Source: an uncultured Clostridia bacterium
GTDB lineage: Bacteria > Bacillota > Clostridia > Lachnospirales > Anaerotignaceae
Direction of reading: 5' to 3'
Assembly: GCA_910586765.1 (NCBI GenBank)
Contig: CAJUJJ010000001.1
Span: 62,001 to 126,000, forward strand
Length of the DNA stretch: 64,000 nucleotides
Below, piece by piece: positions 4,480 to 13,714 of this stretch. The number at the start of each line of letters is the position of its first letter. Positions within the stretch are counted from its first letter, which is position 1. The notes under the pieces are model-generated. The model worked only from the letters and a program-made list of their open reading frames with translations, was not told the origin of the DNA and made no database searches. Both the position numbers and the translations under genes were made by a program.

Positions 4480-7233
4480 ATGGCACGAGAAAAATTTATA
4501 TTAGAGTCTGAATTGACAGAAGAACAAAAGCAAAGGTTCTCTTATGTTGTAACCCCAATTCGCAAAGTAATGCTGTGGGGAAAAGATAAGCAAAAAAATA
4601 ATTGTTTGCTAATGTTATATGGACTTCAGGGATATGAAATAGGCGTAAAACGCTATGCTAATCAATATTATATGGACGGATATTTATTAAATCCAATGGT
4701 AAGATATACACATTATGCAGTATTTCATGGCGAGAAGGAGCATTTACCTTCTATTCCTAATACATATTATTATATAGAAGATAAGCTACTTTGTTATAAA
4801 AGAGGATATAAAACAGCAAAAGAAAAATGGGATTATGATAAACAGCAACGTAGGTACATAAGACATCTCATTGTTGACGACAATTATATTGTGAAAGAAT
4901 TTTACGAATTGAAACAAAAGGTGGAGTTAGATTATTATCATCAAATAAAATACGAAGATTATGTGACATATTTCAAACAAAACAATATTACATTTGAAGA
5001 TTTTGATATAATAGAAGACCCAAGTACATTATTTGGTTTTGAAAAAGATAGTAAATATTATAACATTGTGTATGATATGTTTTCAAAACAAAGATTGTAT
5101 AGCAGAATTAAAAAAATGAGGGAATTTATCAAAAATAGTCCTTCTGTAGAAGAATATGAAAAAGTATTTAAAGTTGCAAGTGTAGAACTGGCTTGTGGTA
5201 TATTCGAACAGCTCACAATGGATAAAAATCCTATATTGCTTGAAAAAGCAAAAGAAATTTTAAAAAGTGAAGAATTGTGGGCAAAAAAAGAATATCATAA
5301 TGGATTGACACGTTTTGCTCAAAATTACATCAGTGTGTTTGATGAAAAATTGATACAACAACAAAAAGAATTTATATACAGAACACTACCTGAAATGGAC
5401 TTTCATGTAAAAAGATTAAAAGTTTATGGTAAAACATTGACAGGAAAAGAATTAAAGGAATATATAGAACAAAGTCGTGGTACTTATAGTGATGTTTATA
5501 ACAATTATTGGGTAATGCAGTATGGTACACAAAAATTGTATGACAAAAACACTTATACAGATGGCAAAAATATCAATAACATTGCATTTAAAAATACCAT
5601 ACAAATGGCAAAAGCATATGATATGGCTGATGCTATAGGAAAAATTACTTATTATATTGATTCACAAAGAACAAAAAATTATCTTAAAAACACCAATGAG
5701 GAGGCATATAAATATTATCAAAGATACCTCAGAAGAATATGGGATAATTATAAGGCAACAGATGAAAATAAATTTGTAGAAATGGCGAGAGAATTTCTTG
5801 CAAGCAAGCAATATTATGATGAAATTAAATATAGTAGTTCTTTTTTCATTTATAAATATTTTGAAGAAAAAGAAGTATGGTATAGGCATATAGATGATAT
5901 TATGTATGTTGTAAAAAATGCTACACATAATGATGTGCTTGGTTTTTGTTATGAAATATTGCAAGAGGCACAAAAACAAAATTTGCTTCCTGAATTTGAA
6001 CTAAAAGAATTGATAGTGTTGTCACAAGTGCCACATCAAGCACTTTCAAAATTATTTGAAGAAATACTTATGCCAAAATTGAAAGCATTAACAGTATTTG
6101 ATGCAGATATTATGTTAACGCTTATGAATATGAAATCAAAAGAACTGCAAAATGTAGCAAAAGAATATTTTGTAAAAACAAATGGTAAATTTAGTCCAGA
6201 AAATATTGCAAGTATGTTGCGTATGGATACTATAGAAGACTGGTATGAAGTAGTCAAAACAAATATTGATGTATTTAATGCAGAAGAATACATTGCATTT
6301 ATAAAAGAATTGACCTCTCATATGGATATAGAGTATCCAGAAAATATTGTGGAATTACTTCAAAATTCTGTAAAAAAATTAGATACTGCAACAGCAGCAC
6401 AAAAACAGACATTAATGGAGCATTTTATTACATTGTTGCTGCATAATGAAAAAATGCCAGAATTTATGGCAGAAATTGCAGAAAATGTAATATTGTATTT
6501 ACCATATGAGCAGTTGAAAGAAGCATTACAAAATGTTGAGTTAAAACATGGTACATTATCAGAAAGAAATTATAATGTTATTGCATTGTTAAAAGCAGTA
6601 AAAGAATGTTATTTACCTAAAGATGGTATTATACTGTCTATATTGGAAACAGGTACAGCAAAAGTAGTAAAAACACTTACAGAAATTGCAGATGTTTTAA
6701 AAGACACATTAACAGAAAGAACTGCAACAATGTTGTTGTTTATGGAATGTAATGCAAGTACATTAAATAAAATTGCACAAAGTGTATTTGAGAATATGGA
6801 AACAGAAAAAAGAGAAAAAATGCACATGATATTGTTGGATAGCCCAGTAGAAAGGGCATATCAGTATGGCTTGCAAAAATTAGAACAATGGTATGGAGAC
6901 AAAACACCTCAAAAATTTGTTTCTCGTATGCTGGAACACCCTTGTATTGCAGTAAAATCTTATTTATCAGAAAAAATGGAAAAAGCATTTGAACATTTAG
7001 AACAAGTACAGCCAGATTTGTATATTTATTATGTAAAAACATTGCTGTATTTGCCAAATAAAGCAGCAAAAAGTAAAGATTATGTGTATTCCACTATACC
7101 AGCATTTGTAAAATACTGCCCACAAAAGAAAAAAGAGATAGAGGATATATTGCTTGATATAGGCAGTACAAATGTCAAAATAAATGCAGAAAAGGCACTT
7201 GTAGCATTTGCTCAAATACAGAAGGAGGTGTAA
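4480..7233 (+). CDS. Large ARM/HEAT-like protein of the retron operon
   Basis: The 917-residue soluble protein has no signal or membrane segment. The N-terminal part (about 1-200) is rich in Tyr and Lys. The rest is helical, with repeated patterns such as LEKAKEILKSEELW and VKSYLSEKMEKAFE that suggest stacked alpha-helical (ARM/HEAT) repeats. I see no nuclease, protease or ATPase motif. It starts at ATG behind AGAAGGG and its stop overlaps the next start by one base (TAATG). From memory, type XIII retrons encode an ARM-repeat protein beside a SWIM protein and the RT. The order and sizes here agree. A distant link to DUF4132/MolR-type proteins, which also pair with SWIM proteins, is possible. 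The function is presumably effector or scaffold in defence; this is inference. Confidence 0.75.
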   Translation: MAREKFILESELTEEQKQRFSYVVTPIRKVMLWGKDKQKNNCLLMLYGLQGYEIGVKRYANQYYMDGYLLNPMVRYTHYAVFHGEKEHLPSIPNTYYYIEDKLLCYKRGYKTAKEKWDYDKQQRRYIRHLIVDDNYIVKEFYELKQKVELDYYHQIKYEDYVTYFKQNNITFEDFDIIEDPSTLFGFEKDSKYYNIVYDMFSKQRLYSRIKKMREFIKNSPSVEEYEKVFKVASVELACGIFEQLTMDKNPILLEKAKEILKSEELWAKKEYHNGLTRFAQNYISVFDEKLIQQQKEFIYRTLPEMDFHVKRLKVYGKTLTGKELKEYIEQSRGTYSDVYNNYWVMQYGTQKLYDKNTYTDGKNINNIAFKNTIQMAKAYDMADAIGKITYYIDSQRTKNYLKNTNEEAYKYYQRYLRRIWDNYKATDENKFVEMAREFLASKQYYDEIKYSSSFFIYKYFEEKEVWYRHIDDIMYVVKNATHNDVLGFCYEILQEAQKQNLLPEFELKELIVLSQVPHQALSKLFEEILMPKLKALTVFDADIMLTLMNMKSKELQNVAKEYFVKTNGKFSPENIASMLRMDTIEDWYEVVKTNIDVFNAEEYIAFIKELTSHMDIEYPENIVELLQNSVKKLDTATAAQKQTLMEHFITLLLHNEKMPEFMAEIAENVILYLPYEQLKEALQNVELKHGTLSERNYNVIALLKAVKECYLPKDGIILSILETGTAKVVKTLTEIADVLKDTLTERTATMLLFMECNASTLNKIAQSVFENMETEKREKMHMILLDSPVERAYQYGLQKLEQWYGDKTPQKFVSRMLEHPCIAVKSYLSEKMEKAFEHLEQVQPDLYIYYVKTLLYLPNKAAKSKDYVYSTIPAFVKYCPQKKKEIEDILLDIGSTNVKINAEKALVAFAQIQKEV

Positions 7234-9005
7234 TGCTGATGCAAGTAAATTATAAATATGCAAGCCCTTCTCAGTGCAGACAAATAAATAATCAGGCAAC
7301 ATTAGGATTTAGTGCAGATTTGTCAAGAGATGAAAAAGTATCTTTTTGTGGTAAATTAAAACACCCGTTGCTGTTTAGAGATGCTATGCTTATGTTGAGA
7401 GATATTGTTGTTTCAGATATGAGTCAAAAACAAAAAGAAAGACCTGAATATTTTGAGTGGCTAGACCAAGAAATTGAAAGACGTATCAAAGCACATGAGC
7501 AGTATGCACCTAAAATAAGAGAAGAATTAAAACAAAAAATGGCTGTTTGTGATGATGAGTTATCAAAGCAGAATGAAGAAATCAAAAAATTGCAGAATAT
7601 ACAAAGAAATTTGCAAAAACAAATTGATGGATATGATGCATGGAAAGATTATTATAAAATAGAAAGAGATTTCTGGAAATTTATAAAAGATAGAGATTAT
7701 AGTTTATGGTTTGTGCTAGACCCTGTTATTACAGTGCACAAAGACCAAGTTTCATTTGAGGCTTTTTCTATAGATGAAAGCACATATGGCTGTTTGTCTG
7801 TGGATATGAATGAATTTAATTTGTTGCAAGAACCAAAACTTGGTACAACAAATATTGACTTTTCTGCAAAATTGGAAAAAGAGATGAAAAGATTTCGTAG
7901 TTATACAGATGTAACATTATCTGTCAATCCAGATGGCTTTACAGTAGAGAATGATGTTGTACCAGAATATGTTGAAAAGAAAATTGATTTGCCTGAAACA
8001 TGGATAAAAGGCTTTAATCAAGTTTCTTCAGCGGCAGCATTAGATGGCATAGAATTAAAATTGACCCCTTCTGATATGTATGATATTTGTGCTTTTTTGA
8101 GAAAACACAAAGAGAAAAAAAGCCCTCGCTATATGAAATGGATATTGGAACCAGAACAAAGAATAAAAATAGTATTTGAGCCATTTGGAAAAGTCATTAC
8201 ATTAAATGCAGTATATAAAGGAAAACAAAAAAGAGAAGAAAAAATATGGGGTAGAAGACGCTGGTTAGTATTGGAAAAACTGCTTCCTATTTCAAAAGCA
8301 TTTTATGTAAGATTTTTAGGATTTGGTATGCCACAGTTTATTAGGGCAGATATGGGAACATTGCAGATGACAGTTGGTTTTTCTTCTTGGAGTTCTAATG
8401 ACTGGGTAAAAGGTACTGCATTTAATATTATGGCAGGATTTACAGGAAATGGAAATTATAATGAAGTTCATAAACTGTTAAAACAACAACGTTGTTTGTC
8501 TATGCAGGAAATATTTGACCATTTTAAAGATAGTGTAGTACAAGATAAAGTAAAAGCAGGTATTGGTATGCTCTTTAGAAAAGGAGAAGGCTATTTTGAT
8601 ATAGTAAATAATAAAGTGCGTTTTCGTCATTTGTGTAATGAGCCTATACCACATCAGCTTTACGAAATTACAAGCATAGAAAAACAAGTTGAAAAATACA
8701 GCAAAAAAACATTTAACAATATGAGAGTAAGATATACACCAAAAAAAGAATTTATATTCACTACAACATATAATGAAGGCAACTATAATGCCCCAAGTAA
8801 TACAGAAATTGTCATTGACCAAGATGCACAAATTGTAAAATTAAATTGTAGTTGTGCAGCATTTAAAAGAGGTGCAAAAAACATATCAGAACCTTGTGCA
8901 CATATTCTTGCACTATATGTTGCTTCTTTTAAATTGTTAAAACTAGAAAATTTGGAATATGACAAAGAATATAAAATTAATGATATTATGGAGATGTTGC
9001 TATAA
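7233..9005 (+). CDS. SWIM zinc-finger protein of the retron operon
   Basis: The 590-residue protein has a SWIM finger near residues 538-558: Cys-X-Cys, 13 residues, Cys-X-His (CSC...CAH). SWIM fingers bind nucleic acids or proteins. An N-terminal coiled coil (about 85-135) precedes a mixed central region. A helix-turn-helix-like stretch around residues 405-440 could be the winged helix of the WH-SWIM proteins I recall from type XIII retrons. The start ATG overlaps the previous stop, with AAGGAGGTG as ribosome site. An alternative ATG lies two codons later. The stop shares one base with the RT start, so all three genes are coupled. The DNA-binding role in sensing or effector control is inferred. 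Confidence 0.8.
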   Translation: MLMQVNYKYASPSQCRQINNQATLGFSADLSRDEKVSFCGKLKHPLLFRDAMLMLRDIVVSDMSQKQKERPEYFEWLDQEIERRIKAHEQYAPKIREELKQKMAVCDDELSKQNEEIKKLQNIQRNLQKQIDGYDAWKDYYKIERDFWKFIKDRDYSLWFVLDPVITVHKDQVSFEAFSIDESTYGCLSVDMNEFNLLQEPKLGTTNIDFSAKLEKEMKRFRSYTDVTLSVNPDGFTVENDVVPEYVEKKIDLPETWIKGFNQVSSAAALDGIELKLTPSDMYDICAFLRKHKEKKSPRYMKWILEPEQRIKIVFEPFGKVITLNAVYKGKQKREEKIWGRRRWLVLEKLLPISKAFYVRFLGFGMPQFIRADMGTLQMTVGFSSWSSNDWVKGTAFNIMAGFTGNGNYNEVHKLLKQQRCLSMQEIFDHFKDSVVQDKVKAGIGMLFRKGEGYFDIVNNKVRFRHLCNEPIPHQLYEITSIEKQVEKYSKKTFNNMRVRYTPKKEFIFTTTYNEGNYNAPSNTEIVIDQDAQIVKLNCSCAAFKRGAKNISEPCAHILALYVASFKLLKLENLEYDKEYKINDIMEMLL

Positions 9006-10471
9006 TGGATACGAGGTCTGAATATAGAAAATTAGTAAATGAAATGGGCAAAAAAGAGTTTACATTTTTAAAAATGCAAGAATACGGTTTCTGGCCAAGC
9101 CATTTGCCAACACCTTATGAACGTCAGCAAAATGAAACAGAACAAGATTTTGAAAATAGAAAAAAGCTGCTTGATGAATTTCAAAAGTTGTCTGAGCAAA
9201 TAGCAGATGCTTATAAAGAAAAAAGAGAAATCGAAATCAAACTTTCTTCTTTGCAAAAACAGTATCAAAATACATGGGATTATGAAAAAATTCGTGCTGC
9301 TGTTGCACAAGAAATTATGAAGGCTTCTATTGCAAGACGTGCAGAAAGAAAAGCAGAAAGACAAAGACAAAAACAACTGAAAACAGAACAGTGGCAAAAA
9401 AGAAAAGCAGAAAATATATTGTTTATAGGCAGAGGTTACTCTAATCTTTTGCATAAAAAAGAAACAGATATACAAAAGCTCAAACAAAATAATTTGCCTG
9501 TGTTGGAAACAGATAGAGATATTGCACAGCTTTTGCAAATAGAATATAGTACATTGCGTTATTTGGCTTATCACAGAGATGTCGTTACATTTGATAATTA
9601 TTATCGTTTTGATGTGCCTAAAAAAAGCGGTGGTATGCGTCATATTGCTGCACCTAAAACACAATTAAAAACAGCACAAAGGCAGATATTGGAAAAAATA
9701 TTGGAAAAAGCAGAAATCTCTGACGTAGCACACGGTTTTATAAAATCAAAATCTGTATTAACAGGTGCAAAAGCACACCAGACAAGCCCTGATATATTAA
9801 TCAATATAGATTTAGAAAACTTTTTCCCAACCATTACATTTGAAAGAGTAAGGGGACTATTTCAATATTTAGGGTATTCTGGTTATATTGCTTCCATTTT
9901 AGCTATGATTTGTACTTATTGCGAAAGAATGGCAGTGGAAATAAAAGGCGAAACAAAATATATCAAAACATCAGAGAGAATATTGCCACAAGGCTCTCCT
10001 GCAAGCCCTATGATAACAAATATGATATGTAAAAGAATGGATAAACGTATCAATGGTTTATGCCAAAAATTAGGTGTCATTTATACAAGATATGCTGACG
10101 ATATGAGTTTTAGCTATACCGGAGAATTAGAAAACTTTGCTATAGGAAGTTTTTTAAATAGCATACAAAAAATAATAGAAGCAGAAGGCTTTCATATCAA
10201 TGTACAAAAAACACATATATTAAGAAAACATAACAGACAATATATTACAGGTATTGTAATAAATAATGCTGAAATTGGTGTAACTCGAAATTGGATAAAA
10301 ATATTAAGAGCTTCTATACATAACGCACAAAAATTAAAAAATGCAGGAGAAACTGTACCAAAACAGACGAAGCAAGAAATTGCAGGTAAAATTGCGTGGT
10401 TAAAAAGTGTCAATGAAACAAGATACCAAAAAATAATACAACAAGCAAAAGAATTGTTACAAAATTCATAA
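9005..10471 (+). CDS. Retron-type reverse transcriptase
   Basis: The 488-residue protein has RT motifs in order: HGF with AKAHQ near 248-263 (retron region X, NAxxH-like), NIDLENFFP (motif A), QGSPASP (motif B), the catalytic YADD at residues 363-366, and TGIVINN (VTG-like region Y). There is no maturase or endonuclease domain, so it is not a group II intron RT. Retron RTs are usually 300-400 residues. Here about 140 extra N-terminal residues form a charged coiled coil (ARRAERKAERQRQKQ). The enzyme should prime from a guanosine 2'-OH in its RNA and copy the msd part. The four RNAs encoded divergently upstream are the obvious templates. Confidence 0.93.
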   Translation: MDTRSEYRKLVNEMGKKEFTFLKMQEYGFWPSHLPTPYERQQNETEQDFENRKKLLDEFQKLSEQIADAYKEKREIEIKLSSLQKQYQNTWDYEKIRAAVAQEIMKASIARRAERKAERQRQKQLKTEQWQKRKAENILFIGRGYSNLLHKKETDIQKLKQNNLPVLETDRDIAQLLQIEYSTLRYLAYHRDVVTFDNYYRFDVPKKSGGMRHIAAPKTQLKTAQRQILEKILEKAEISDVAHGFIKSKSVLTGAKAHQTSPDILINIDLENFFPTITFERVRGLFQYLGYSGYIASILAMICTYCERMAVEIKGETKYIKTSERILPQGSPASPMITNMICKRMDKRINGLCQKLGVIYTRYADDMSFSYTGELENFAIGSFLNSIQKIIEAEGFHINVQKTHILRKHNRQYITGIVINNAEIGVTRNWIKILRASIHNAQKLKNAGETVPKQTKQEIAGKIAWLKSVNETRYQKIIQQAKELLQNS

Positions 10472-10477
10472 TGATAA

Positions 10478-10523
10478 ATAAAAAAGAAGCAATAATATAA
10501 TATATGAGAAGACTTCTTTTTTG
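10478..10523 (+). terminator. Terminator of the retron operon
   Basis: AAAAGAAG and CTTCTTTTTT flank an AT-rich loop just after the RT stop codon. The stem is short, so this is a moderate call. Confidence 0.5.
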
Positions 10524-10570
10524 CACAATGTAGAATGATATAAATATTTTGTATATTTTTTTACAAATTA

Positions 10571-10599
10571 TTGACAAATAAAATTTGACATTGTATAAT
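10571..10599 (+). promoter_or_regulatory. Promoter of the glycine riboswitch transcript
   Basis: TTGACA (10571-10576), a 17-bp spacer and TATAAT (10594-10599) form a perfect consensus. The transcript would begin about 20 nt before the riboswitch. Confidence 0.8.
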
Positions 10600-10628
10600 A
10601 TTGAAAAATAAAATATTGCCAAATGAAG

Positions 10629-10807
10629 CAGCAGGAAAATTCCTAAATATATTCAATTTGTATAATAAGGAAGCCGATGAAGCAATTTAAAACAGCCAAA
10701 TTTTAGAGAAACTTTCAGGCAAACTGACCTGCTGTTGATGGAACTCTGGAGAGAATTTTAGAAATAAAATCACCGTAGGAGTAATGCTTTCAGGTTACAA
10801 TACAGAG
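10629..10807 (+). promoter_or_regulatory. Tandem glycine riboswitch
   Basis: Aptamer 1 is closed by CAGCAGG (10629-10635) with CCTGCTG (10728-10734). It contains the glycine-aptamer core signals GCCGATGAAGCAA and CTTTCAGGCAAACTGA. Aptamer 2 is closed by CTCTG/CAGAG (10744-10748 with 10803-10807) and contains GGAGAGA, CACCGTAGGAG and CTTTCAGGTTACAATACAGAG. The 3' side of its closing stem overlaps the 5' arm of the terminator at 10804. Glycine binding should therefore prevent termination and switch the permease on. The on-switch direction is inferred from this overlap. Confidence 0.85.
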
Positions 10808-10854
10808 GAATAAAGGCGACGTTTTTTTAACGTGCTTTTATTCCTCTTTTTTTG
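10804..10854 (+). terminator. Expression-platform terminator of the glycine riboswitch
   Basis: AGAGGAATAAA pairs with TTTATTCCTCT (ending at 10847) around an inner GACG/CGTG region, followed by TTTTTTT. It competes with the closing stem of aptamer 2. Confidence 0.8.
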
Positions 10855-10960
10855 TACTTATTTTTGGCAAAAAAATACTATTTTACTATATTTTTACATA
10901 GAAAGGAGCATTTTTTATTTTAAAACCATAATACTATACTAAATTAAAGGAGGCTTTTAT

Positions 10961-12364
10961 ATGTCAAATCATCACGATGAAATGAAAAAAACATTAGGTT
11001 TATCTACTGCATTGGCTACAGTAGTAGGTTCTGTTATTGGTTCTGGAGTATTTTTTAAACCACAGTCTATTTATACCACAACGGCAGGAGCACCAGGATT
11101 AGGTATGATGGCTTGGATAATAGGCGGACTTGCAAGTATCGCAGCAGCATTGACATTTGCTGAAATTGCCATACTAATTCCTAAAACAGGTGGTATGGTT
11201 GCCTATTTAGAAGAAGCATTTGGCAAAAAAATAGGATATTTAACTGGCTGGATGCAGACAGTATTGTTTTATCCCGCTATGATTGCAGCACTTTCTGTTA
11301 TTTGTGCACAGCAATTTGAACTTTTTACAGGAAATCCTGCTATAACACCTGCTGTTACAATCGCTATTGTTATTATTATAATTATATTAAATGCACTTGG
11401 TTCAGGTGTAGGAGGAGCAGTACAAGTTATTTCAACCATTTGTAAACTCATACCTTTGATATTGCTTATGATATTTGGATTTATAAAAGGTTCTGGAGAA
11501 AATCCTATATTCAGCCCTATGGTAGGAGAAGGCGTTAGTGCCGGCAATGCTTTGAGTTCATTGCTTTTAGCAGTGTTGTTTGCATTTGAAGGTTGGACAA
11601 ATGTAGGAGCGATTGCAGGAGAAATGAAAAATCCAGCTAAAGATTTGCCTCTTGCTATTGTTGGTGGTGTTTCTGCAATTATGGCAGTTTATTTTGTAAT
11701 AAATTTGGCTTATCTTTGGGTATTGCCAGCCAGTACATTAGCTGCAACACCTACACCAGCAGCAGATGTTGCAACAGCAATATTTGGAGAAGTGGGCGGA
11801 AAAATTATAGCAGTAGGCATTATGATTTCTGTATTTGGTGCTTGTAATGGATTTGTATTGTCTGGTTCTCGTGTAGCATATTCTCTTGCAGCAGAGGGAA
11901 CACTTCCAGCAAGTCAAGTGTTTTCAAAATTAAATGCAGCAAAATCCCCTATGAATTCTATTATATTGGTAGGTGCAATAGGCTGTATATATTCTTTAAC
12001 AGGACAATTTAATTTATTGACAGACGTAGCAGTATTTTCTTGTTGGATATTTTATACATTGACATTTGTTGCAGTAATAAAATTGAGAAAAGAAGCAAAA
12101 TGGGCAAATGTAGAAAGAATATATAAAGTACCTTTGTATCCTATTATTCCAGCGATTGCCATTATAAGTGGTGCATATGTTATATTTAATCAGCTTTTGA
12201 TTTGTGATAGTGTTACATTGTCAGAATCATTACAAACATTGTCTTCAGGAAATTTTGTAGAAGCCATTTCTACAGATAATAGATTGCGTTCTATTGTTAG
12301 TATTATTATTACATTGATAGGCCTACCAGTTTATACAGCAATGGCAAAAAAAGTAAAACAGTAA
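10961..12364 (+). CDS. APC-family amino-acid permease under glycine control
   Basis: The 467-residue protein has about twelve membrane helices. The first helix carries GSVIGSGVFF, the substrate-binding GSG motif of APC transporters. FEGWTNVGAIAGEMKNP is the conserved TM6 region of the LAT/SteT-like branch. The gene stands alone behind AAAGGAGG (10944-10954 region) and a glycine riboswitch. A glycine, serine/threonine or alanine exchanger is therefore likely. Substrate assignment rests on the riboswitch rather than on residues I can read. Confidence 0.85.
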   Translation: MSNHHDEMKKTLGLSTALATVVGSVIGSGVFFKPQSIYTTTAGAPGLGMMAWIIGGLASIAAALTFAEIAILIPKTGGMVAYLEEAFGKKIGYLTGWMQTVLFYPAMIAALSVICAQQFELFTGNPAITPAVTIAIVIIIIILNALGSGVGGAVQVISTICKLIPLILLMIFGFIKGSGENPIFSPMVGEGVSAGNALSSLLLAVLFAFEGWTNVGAIAGEMKNPAKDLPLAIVGGVSAIMAVYFVINLAYLWVLPASTLAATPTPAADVATAIFGEVGGKIIAVGIMISVFGACNGFVLSGSRVAYSLAAEGTLPASQVFSKLNAAKSPMNSIILVGAIGCIYSLTGQFNLLTDVAVFSCWIFYTLTFVAVIKLRKEAKWANVERIYKVPLYPIIPAIAIISGAYVIFNQLLICDSVTLSESLQTLSSGNFVEAISTDNRLRSIVSIIITLIGLPVYTAMAKKVKQ

Positions 12365-12365
12365 C

Positions 12366-12407
12366 AAAAATAAGCAGCCATATTTTTATTAATTGGCTGC
12401 TTATTTT
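12366..12407. terminator. Bidirectional terminator between permease and kptA
   Basis: AATAAGCAGCCA and TGGCTGCTTATT form a 12-bp stem with T-rich sequence on the plus-strand 3' side and A-rich sequence before it. It serves the two convergent genes. Confidence 0.75.
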
Positions 12408-12474
12408 TTACTATATTAATCTTTTTACTTTGTCATACAATTCCCTTATTTAGTATACAAAATAATATCTTTGT

Positions 12475-13017
12475 TTACAACTCTATACTGAAATACTGAC
12501 AAGGCACTTTTTCACAAAGCCAAACACCATTATCAGATAAATAAAAGCAATAACCATCTTTTACCATTTTTTCAGTATCTATATTTAATACAACTACTTC
12601 TCCATGTCTTTGTCCTACTTTTACTGCTGTTTGTACATCTTTTGACAAATGCACATACTGTCTTGACATTTTGAGCAATCCCTCTTTTTGTATACTTTCT
12701 AAAAATCTTTTTGCTGTACCATGATACAATATTTTAGGAGGTGTTTTTTGTTTTAACTGTAAATCTACAGAAATAGAATGTCCTTGACTTGCTCTAATTT
12801 TGGTATGGTCTTCATTAAAAGAATATCTCTTTTTATCATTTTCTGCTACAATTCTTTCTAATATTGTCATATCAATATGCTTTCCGTGTATATTCATTGC
12901 TTCAAGCAGTTCTTTGACATCTGCATAGCCATATTCATCTAATGTAATACCAATGCTTTCTGGTTTATGTCTTAATACCATACTTAGAAAACGCCCTAAT
13001 CTTTCATCATGTTTCAT
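12475..13017 (-). CDS. kptA: RNA 2'-phosphotransferase KptA/Tpt1
   Basis: The 180-residue protein carries the signature order of the Tpt1 family: RLGRFLSMVLRHKPE near the start, RASQGHS, LYHGT, and QYVHLS. These supply the Arg-His-Arg-Arg catalytic set that removes an RNA 2'-phosphate using NAD+. In eukaryotes the enzyme finishes tRNA splicing; the bacterial role is unclear. The ATG at 13017 has AGAAGG at proper spacing. A GTG at 13026 overlaps the ribosome site. The RNA ligase RtcB is encoded 2 kb upstream on the same strand, so two RNA-repair activities are near each other. Confidence 0.93.
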   Translation of the reverse strand: MKHDERLGRFLSMVLRHKPESIGITLDEYGYADVKELLEAMNIHGKHIDMTILERIVAENDKKRYSFNEDHTKIRASQGHSISVDLQLKQKTPPKILYHGTAKRFLESIQKEGLLKMSRQYVHLSKDVQTAVKVGQRHGEVVVLNIDTEKMVKDGYCFYLSDNGVWLCEKVPCQYFSIEL

Positions 13018-13044
13018 TGCTTTCACCTTCTTTTATTTCATTAT

Positions 13045-13078
13045 ATCAAAAAAGAGCAGAAAATACTGCTCTTTTATA
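13045..13078 (-). terminator. Terminator after queT
   Basis: AAAGAGCAG and CTGCTCTTT with a TATTTT loop are followed by TTTTTT on the minus strand. It separates queT from kptA. Confidence 0.8.
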
Positions 13079-13079
13079 A

Positions 13080-13595
13080 CTATCTATTTATTTTGAGTTG
13101 TTCTACTAATTTTTGATTACTTAATATGTATCGGAACAAAGGATAGCCTATACAAGTTACTACTGCAAATTCTCCTAGTGCAACTGTTGCCATAGAAAAA
13201 AACAAAGGCAATCCTAACACAATATACAATTCTACTCCTATAAATGCGTTGCATATTGTTGGCCACAATGTCGCTACAAAAAGATTTTTTGATTTTGTAA
13301 TGCCTATCAATGCTGCTGTAGTACAAGCTGTACCAAATACTACATCTACCATACCCATAGGGCTAAAAGCATTTGCAATAACACAACCTAGTATCAATCC
13401 AGGTGCAAAACCTGCATCAATAAATGCCAATAATACAAGAACTTCAGAAAATCGAAGCTGTATCGCTCCAAAGCTTAAAGGAGCTATAGCAAGCGTTGTA
13501 ACAGCATATGCTGCTGCAATAATACCTGTAAATGCAACTGCTTTTGTGGTGATTTTTCTTTTTGATTGTTTGCTTAATTCTGCTGTTTGTTTCAT
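13080..13595 (-). CDS. queT: QueT-type queuosine-precursor ECF transporter component
   Basis: The 171-residue protein has about five to six membrane helices. The family blocks are FGAIQLRFSEVLVLL near residues 43-57 and GLILGCVIANAFSPMG. QueT is the substrate-binding S component of an energy-coupling-factor transporter that imports queuosine precursors. I chose ATG 13595 because GGGAGG lies just before it. A preQ1-like riboswitch ending at that site supports both the start and the substrate. Confidence 0.88.
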   Translation of the reverse strand: MKQTAELSKQSKRKITTKAVAFTGIIAAAYAVTTLAIAPLSFGAIQLRFSEVLVLLAFIDAGFAPGLILGCVIANAFSPMGMVDVVFGTACTTAALIGITKSKNLFVATLWPTICNAFIGVELYIVLGLPLFFSMATVALGEFAVVTCIGYPLFRYILSNQKLVEQLKINR

Positions 13596-13605
13596 AATAA
13601 AATTT

Positions 13606-13650
13606 CCTCCCTGTTTTTTATTTTCGAGATGGTTATGCAAGGAACATCTC
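13606..13650 (-). promoter_or_regulatory. preQ1-I-like riboswitch before queT
   Basis: In minus sense, GAGATG (13645-13650) pairs with CATCTC (13626-13631) around a loop TTCCTTGCATAAC. An A-rich tail (AAAATAAAAAAC) follows and then AGGGAGG. This is the H-type pseudoknot layout of class I preQ1 switches, with loop pyrimidines able to pair to the purine-rich tail. The tail includes the ribosome site, so binding would block translation of the transporter. Confidence 0.7.
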
Positions 13651-13714
13651 TCTTTTATACTCATAAACAATTTTTAATTATACAGTATTACTTTCCCTTT
13701 TGCAATATTTACTT

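Noticed and set aside
7233..9005. SWIM protein as part of a YehQ/MolR-like cluster unrelated to the RT
   Set aside because: One-base overlaps join it to both the ARM-like gene and the RT, and no MoxR or VWA genes of that cluster are present.
9068..9664. 198-residue minus-strand frame inside the RT gene
   Set aside because: It lies antisense to the coiled-coil coding part and has Cys/Phe-rich low-complexity sequence with no ribosome site.
9005..10471. Group II intron maturase or diversity-generating retroelement RT
   Set aside because: No maturase, HNH or intron RNA, and no template/variable repeat pair or accessory gene. The AKAHQ and TGIVINN motifs and the partner genes fit retrons.
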